From positions 1 to 10,283 of the forward strand of contig JAWXCB010000103.1 of assembly GCA_034440455.1 (NCBI GenBank): a DNA stretch of 10,283 nt. The letters run 5' to 3'. The DNA is from JAWXCB01 sp034440455. GTDB taxonomy: Bacteria; Bacteroidota; Bacteroidia; Chitinophagales; CAIOSU01. Shown here in pieces: positions 7,216-10,283 of the stretch. The notes beneath the pieces were generated by a model, which ran no database searches, was not told the origin of the DNA, and saw only the letters and a program-made list of their open reading frames with translations. Numbering within the stretch: position 1 is the first letter of the stretch; each line of letters begins with the position of its first letter. The position numbers and the translations under genes were made by a program.

Positions 7216-7440
7216 ATGTACACTGAATTCCATATCAGCCCCAACGAACTTGACGCTAAGTTTCTTTTGAAACTGAAAGCACTGTTTAAAAAAAGCAGCA
7301 AAATTGCCATTATGGTAGAGGATGAGCCGGATGAAACCGAATACCTGCTGCGCAGCAAAGCCAACCGGAAAATGCTGGAACAATCAATTAAAGAAGCCGA
7401 AACGGGTAAGTTGGTTAAAGTAAACATAGGTAAGCCATGA
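7216..7440 (+). CDS. Antitoxin of YoeB-type module
   Basis: This 74-residue acidic-to-mixed protein lies immediately before the toxin and shares the four bases ATGA with it, the usual antitoxin-first arrangement with coupled translation. Its C-terminal half (DETEYLLRSKANRKMLEQSI) resembles the toxin-binding part of YefM-type antitoxins (ETAYLLRSPANARRL in the classic protein). The first ~38 residues do not look like the usual Phd/YefM DNA-binding domain and the protein is shorter than YefM. It should bind and neutralise the toxin; autorepression is expected in the family but cannot be shown here. The pair runs opposite to its neighbours and appears to have its own promoter. Confidence 0.8.
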   Translation: MYTEFHISPNELDAKFLLKLKALFKKSSKIAIMVEDEPDETEYLLRSKANRKMLEQSIKEAETGKLVKVNIGKP

Positions 7441-7694
7441 AAGATGTTGAGTTTTCGCATACCGCCCTGCGCCAATTGCAGGAATGGGAAAACAACAACA
7501 CCAAAATTTATAACCGCATAGATGACTTGCTTAAAGCCATTCAAAACGAACCCTTTAAGGGAGCGGGCAAACCCGAACCACTGAAACATCAATTGAAAGG
7601 ATACTGGAGCCGAAGGATTACAAAAGAACACCGCCTGGTTTATAAGGTAACCGCATCTTCTATTATTGTTGTTTCGTGTAAGTATCACTATTAA
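7437..7694 (+). CDS. yoeB: YoeB/Txe-family mRNA interferase toxin
   Basis: The 85-residue protein aligns over its full length with YoeB, a ribosome-dependent mRNA endonuclease of the RelE superfamily. Conserved blocks are GKPEPLKHQLKGYWSRRI at 44-61, EHRLVYKV at 64-71 and the C-terminal CKYHY. The residues corresponding to the E. coli YoeB catalytic set (Glu46, Arg65, His83) are present as E47, R66 and H84, with the terminal Tyr85, so the toxin looks active. The start overlaps the antitoxin stop by 4 bp. The stop codon lies 12 nt before leader repeat copy 3, whose plus strand (GC-rich hairpin, then T-run) could end this transcript. Confidence 0.93.
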   Translation: MKDVEFSHTALRQLQEWENNNTKIYNRIDDLLKAIQNEPFKGAGKPEPLKHQLKGYWSRRITKEHRLVYKVTASSIIVVSCKYHY

Positions 7695-7706
7695 TTACTT
7701 TCTTTT

Positions 7707-7743
7707 GCCTACTCTATAATCCCCTTTTCGGCTGCCGGGTTTT
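7707..7743 (-). repeat. Leader repeat copy 3 (37 bp), between toxin gene and T9SS gene; possible terminator
   Basis: This copy is identical to copies 1 and 4 except for one missing G in the GGGG arm, which weakens the hairpin. Its outer end overlaps the stop codon of the T9SS gene (7743-7745). On the minus strand no ATG lies 17 nt downstream; the toxin gene's 3' end is there in antisense. Read on the plus strand, CCCC...CCGGG followed by TTTTT may act as a weak terminator for the toxin-antitoxin operon. Confidence 0.88.
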
Positions 7744-9470
7744 TATTCCTTTACAAACTTCTTTCTATTAATAAAATACATACCACGCGGCAGGGCAGCT
7801 ACATCTATTACTTTGCGCTCGCTGTCTGCTACTTCTTTTATTACTACCTCGCCAAGCAGGTTGGTAATTACAATTGGTATAGGTTGCTTATTGTTGGGAA
7901 GGGTAATGGTAAGCGTATGGGTAGCAGGGTTGGGGGATAATTTGATTTCTGAAATGGTCTTATGCTCGTGGATTGCCGTATTAAAATCTAATATACCACC
8001 GCCACAATCCGAAAGATACATTTCAAACGGACCTTGATTAATGGGTTGTGTAATAATTGCTAAGTCACCCTGAGGAGTTAAGAACATGGACGTGGAACTG
8101 CTTATATTGTAAGTGAGGTTGTTCTTCAGTTCAATTACTTTCTTGGTATTGGCAGTTGTACCGTCCGTTACCCAAACTGACTCATTTCCTAATCCATTCA
8201 GCCGGAAATAAAAGCAACTGCGATTATTTAAACTATTTTGAAAGAGGTAGTTCCTCACGGTTTCTTTTAAATCAGTAGAGGTTGTTCCGGGAGGCAGAAT
8301 ATTTTGATAGGTCTTATTAATAAGATCAACGGAGACTATTTTATCATAATTATCGCCTGTAACAAGCAACTTGTCTCCTATTATTATCGGTGGATTATTA
8401 GCGTTGTAAGGAGCCAGCGAATCTGGAATGATAGCAATGGTTTCTGTGCCAGCGGAAGTGCCATCTGTTGATATCACATGGGCGGTTCTAACATTTCCAG
8501 AGGAATGAGTAAGTACAGCAATTAATTTATTGTTGTAAGTAGGAAATTTATTGTACTGTATGGATGTGACATAACCCGATGTGGAACTGTAAGCGGAGAG
8601 TTGAGTAAAAGTTTTATTGGCTAAATCAAAACTGCACAGATTGCTGGAGCCTGTTCTCAATATCACTTTATTATTTACTAAACCAACCATGTCTTCTCCA
8701 ACGTCCCGAAATGGGGTACTGGAACCCGTTGTTCCAGTAGCATTTAAAACACTTTGTTCTGTTGGATAATTAGTATTGAGAGTTTCCTCCTGGTTTGTTT
8801 GCAGATTATAGCGGGTGATAAAGTAATTGATTCCGCTTGTGCTGAAGTTACGGGTGTAATAAATGTAAGGGGTATAATAAGCAAGACCAGGAAAGCCCTC
8901 GGTAAATTTGTAGCTGCCGCTCTCCGAAACCAAAGTTTGAGGCGAAGAAGAATTATTAGCTAGCTTTTGTATGGCTAAACCTCCGGAAGTATTTCCATTT
9001 ATATCTACCATTAATATCACACCATCTTCATATGCCTGCATATCCTTAATGGCTCCCGCACTTCCGCTTAGGTAACTGGAGATTACTACTGCAGAGCCGT
9101 CTGATTCGTTTATTTGATAAAGTTTTTTTATTGAACTGCTGTCATCTAAAAGATAATAAAATCCATTTGAGTAGGCGGCCGTCCTTCCGTTGATTGCATC
9201 TATATAGAAATAGTATGACTTATAAGAAGGGCCAGTTAATTCGGTGGGCATGATAGTGCTGTCGGAGTAATTGTACAGGTAAAGCTTTGCAGTAGTATTA
9301 TCTATCATCTTAAACAACATAGTATTCGGAGAACCTAACTTCAGATAGTCACTGGTAGTCAGAGTTCCCACTTGAATACCTGAGGGAAGGGTAAGTACCT
9401 TTGTTAAACCACCTGCTTGACAATAAACGAAAGCCCCAAAAAATGATAGGAGAAGTAATGTTTTTTTCAT
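7743..9470 (-). CDS. T9SS-secreted beta-propeller-like protein with type A sorting domain
   Basis: The 575-residue protein starts at ATG 9470, 17 nt after leader repeat copy 4. Residues 1-19 are a signal peptide (MKKTLLLLSFFGAFVYCQA). The body is a series of beta-rich repeats with TDGT motifs (STDGTSAGT near 337, VTDGTTANT near 433), like the 'SDGT-AGT' repeats in Bacteroidota secreted propeller-like proteins. Residues 506-575 are a type A T9SS sorting domain (KLSPNPATHTLTI, ITNLLGEVV, LPRGMYFI), so the protein should cross the outer membrane and be released or attached at the surface. No enzymatic motif is seen. A truncated duplicate lies at 4911-6507. The stop codon touches leader repeat copy 3, leaving no spacer. 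Confidence 0.88.
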   Translation of the reverse strand: MKKTLLLLSFFGAFVYCQAGGLTKVLTLPSGIQVGTLTTSDYLKLGSPNTMLFKMIDNTTAKLYLYNYSDSTIMPTELTGPSYKSYYFYIDAINGRTAAYSNGFYYLLDDSSSIKKLYQINESDGSAVVISSYLSGSAGAIKDMQAYEDGVILMVDINGNTSGGLAIQKLANNSSSPQTLVSESGSYKFTEGFPGLAYYTPYIYYTRNFSTSGINYFITRYNLQTNQEETLNTNYPTEQSVLNATGTTGSSTPFRDVGEDMVGLVNNKVILRTGSSNLCSFDLANKTFTQLSAYSSTSGYVTSIQYNKFPTYNNKLIAVLTHSSGNVRTAHVISTDGTSAGTETIAIIPDSLAPYNANNPPIIIGDKLLVTGDNYDKIVSVDLINKTYQNILPPGTTSTDLKETVRNYLFQNSLNNRSCFYFRLNGLGNESVWVTDGTTANTKKVIELKNNLTYNISSSTSMFLTPQGDLAIITQPINQGPFEMYLSDCGGGILDFNTAIHEHKTISEIKLSPNPATHTLTITLPNNKQPIPIVITNLLGEVVIKEVADSERKVIDVAALPRGMYFINRKKFVKE

Positions 9471-9487
9471 AATTTTTTATTTTTCTC

Positions 9488-9525
9488 GCCTACTCTATAA
9501 TCCCCTTTTCGGCTGCCGGGGTTTT
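9488..9525 (-). repeat. Leader repeat copy 4 (38 bp), upstream of the T9SS gene
   Basis: The copy is identical over 38 bp to copy 1 and again ends 17 nt before an ATG (9470). The spacer GAGAAAAATAAAAAATT is shared with copy 1 because the two genes are duplicates. Outside the T-run the sequence (TCATTGTTG) differs from that beyond copy 1 (AATTCTATC), so the duplicated block ends at the repeat edge. Confidence 0.9.
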
Positions 9526-9581
9526 TCATTGTTGTATGTTTAGTTTAGATTTCTGTTTTTCTGCTTATGCGCTACGACTCA

Positions 9582-9866
9582 TCAGTTTATAAACCCCATC
9601 CCCAGCGCCCTCACCACTGCATCAACTACATTGCGGGCATTCATTTTTTGAATAATGTTTTTTCTGTGCGTCTCAACCGTATCTAGACTTATGAAAATCA
9701 ATGCTGCTATCTCCGTGGACGTTAAGCCTTGCATTATCAAATCCAAAACTTCTTTTTCACGCTTCGTCAACATCACCCCGTTTTCCATTTCAGTGATTTT
9801 CCATTCGCTGACGGATTGCCGTTTGCGAATGTAAATTTCATTGAATATTTCCGTTCCAACAATCAC
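9582..9866 (-). CDS. Small LuxR/GerE-type DNA-binding protein, possibly headless response regulator
   Basis: The 94-residue frame encodes a complete LuxR-type helix-turn-helix at about residues 33-90: LTKREKEVLDLIMQGLTSTE, then EIAALIFISLDTVETHRKNI and the KMNARN linker. The segment before it (GTEIFNEIYIRKRQ) resembles the linker that joins a receiver domain to the HTH in NarL-type response regulators, but no receiver domain is present. A stop codon at 9882-9884 lies just upstream. The first possible start is GTG 9866, inside a perfect hairpin; ATG 9788 (MENGVML) would give 68 residues with the HTH intact. It may be a stand-alone regulator or the surviving tail of a larger gene. It would bind DNA as a dimer. 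Confidence 0.65.
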   Translation of the reverse strand: MIVGTEIFNEIYIRKRQSVSEWKITEMENGVMLTKREKEVLDLIMQGLTSTEIAALIFISLDTVETHRKNIIQKMNARNVVDAVVRALGMGFIN

Positions 9867-9883
9867 GGGAAACCGTGATTGTT
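9858..9883. promoter_or_regulatory. Perfect 11-bp inverted repeat with GAAA loop at the LuxR gene start
   Basis: AACAATCACGG, then GAAA, then CCGTGATTGTT form a perfect 26-bp palindromic hairpin that covers the GTG start of the LuxR-type gene. As DNA it is a plausible dimeric operator for autoregulation. As RNA it would hide that start codon. No T-run follows on the minus strand, so it is not a classic terminator. Confidence 0.7.
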
Positions 9884-10002
9884 AAATTCTCTGCTAAACA
9901 AGGCTTCGCATCTGATGCTTCCAACTAAATGTTGTGAAGTGCGGAATATTTGTTGAGAAACGCGGTTTTTTTGTTGAGTTACTTTTCATGTGTTTCGTCC
10001 AT

Positions 10003-10283
10003 TTACTTTAATAATACTGCTTTCACCACCACAGCCTTGTTCCTTGCTTCCAGTTTCACATGATACATTCCTTTTGCTAAAAGTATTTTATTCTTACTCT
10101 CTCCGTTCCATTGCAGTTGATGCTCCCCTGCTTTGTAGTTTCCGCTAAAAGTTTTCACTTCTTTTCCCAGCAAATCATAAATCACAATGCTTACTTGTTC
10201 CTCTTGTGAAATGCTGAAAATGATGTTGGTGGAATTGCTGAATGGATTGGGCTGCACGGAGAGTTGGGGGTTGGGGGTGGAGG
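10003..10283 (-). CDS. C-terminal part of a T9SS cargo protein (type A sorting domain), 5' end outside window
   Basis: The frame is open from the right edge to TAA 10003-10005, giving 93 codons. It holds a full type A sorting domain: LSVQPNPFSNSTNIIFSI, VIYDLLGKEV, a G-x-H-x-x-x-W segment (GEHQLQW), LAKGMYHVKL and a basic-hydrophobic end KAVLLK. Upstream residues are a Pro-rich linker (STPNPQ). The N-terminal functional part is not visible, so the role is unknown. It is unrelated in sequence to the 575-residue protein outside the shared domain type. The nearby leader repeat is not found here, but its start lies outside the window. Confidence 0.88.
   Translation of the reverse strand, partial: STPNPQLSVQPNPFSNSTNIIFSISQEEQVSIVIYDLLGKEVKTFSGNYKAGEHQLQWNGESKNKILLAKGMYHVKLEARNKAVVVKAVLLK

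Noticed and set aside
7149..7688. Minus-strand 179-codon frame beginning with GTG 18 nt after leader repeat copy 3
   Set aside because: The position is tempting given the leader rule, but the spacing is one base off, the start is not ATG, there is no signal peptide, and the whole frame is antisense to the well-supported toxin-antitoxin genes.
6525..9525. Four identical repeats as a CRISPR array
   Set aside because: The repeats are 450-1800 bp apart with genes between them, and there are no spacer-sized units or cas genes.
6525..9525. Repeats as classical integron attC sites or Xer dif sites
   Set aside because: There are no RYYYAAC/GTTRRRY core sites and no pair of 11-bp Xer arms with a 6-bp centre; no integrase gene is in the window.

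Overview
The window looks like chromosomal DNA of a Bacteroidota bacterium. Two reading frames end in type IX secretion (T9SS) type A sorting domains, a third encodes a giant secreted cysteine-rich protein, the 5' leaders are A-rich, and one promoter matches the Bacteroidota -7 box (TAnnTTTG). The genus cannot be told from the sequence.

Layout. Positions 1-3222 (minus, cut by the left edge) encode a multidomain surface or secreted protein: signal peptide, cohesin-like domain, two tandem beta-sandwich repeats, a proprotein-convertase P domain, a unique beta-rich stretch, and an array of calcium-site-like cysteine repeats. Positions 3223-3681 are intergenic and hold nested palindromes and decayed dispersed repeats. 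Positions 3682-4921 (minus) hold two overlapping genes: an ICMT-like membrane methyltransferase followed by a FeeM/LuxI-like GNAT N-acyl amino acid synthase. Together they could make and cap an N-acylated amino acid. The methyltransferase start codon lies inside the broken end of a duplicated gene.

Positions 4911-6507 are the remnant of a second copy of the 575-codon gene at 7743-9470. An IS4-family element (5031-6337, 14-bp inverted repeats, 9-bp target duplication) splits the remnant. The transposase is itself dead, with one nonsense codon and one frameshift. Positions 6525-9525 form the most unusual part. A 37-38-bp repeat occurs four times, always in the same orientation, and separates every transcription unit: the pseudogene, a small secreted protein (6608-6994), a YoeB-type toxin-antitoxin pair on the opposite strand (7216-7694), and the 575-residue T9SS cargo protein. 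Three copies lie exactly 17 nt upstream of a start codon. The duplicated gene's homology ends exactly at the outer edge of the repeat. The repeat therefore looks both like a conserved 5' leader and like a recombination boundary of cassette-like units.

Positions 9582-9883 hold a small LuxR-type DNA-binding protein beginning in a perfect 26-bp hairpin or palindrome. Positions 10003-10283 are the C-terminal end of another T9SS cargo protein that runs off the right edge.

The genes are not one pathway. The window reads as an accessory region of secreted proteins, a lipid or amino acid modifying pair, a toxin-antitoxin module and an insertion sequence, held together by repeats.
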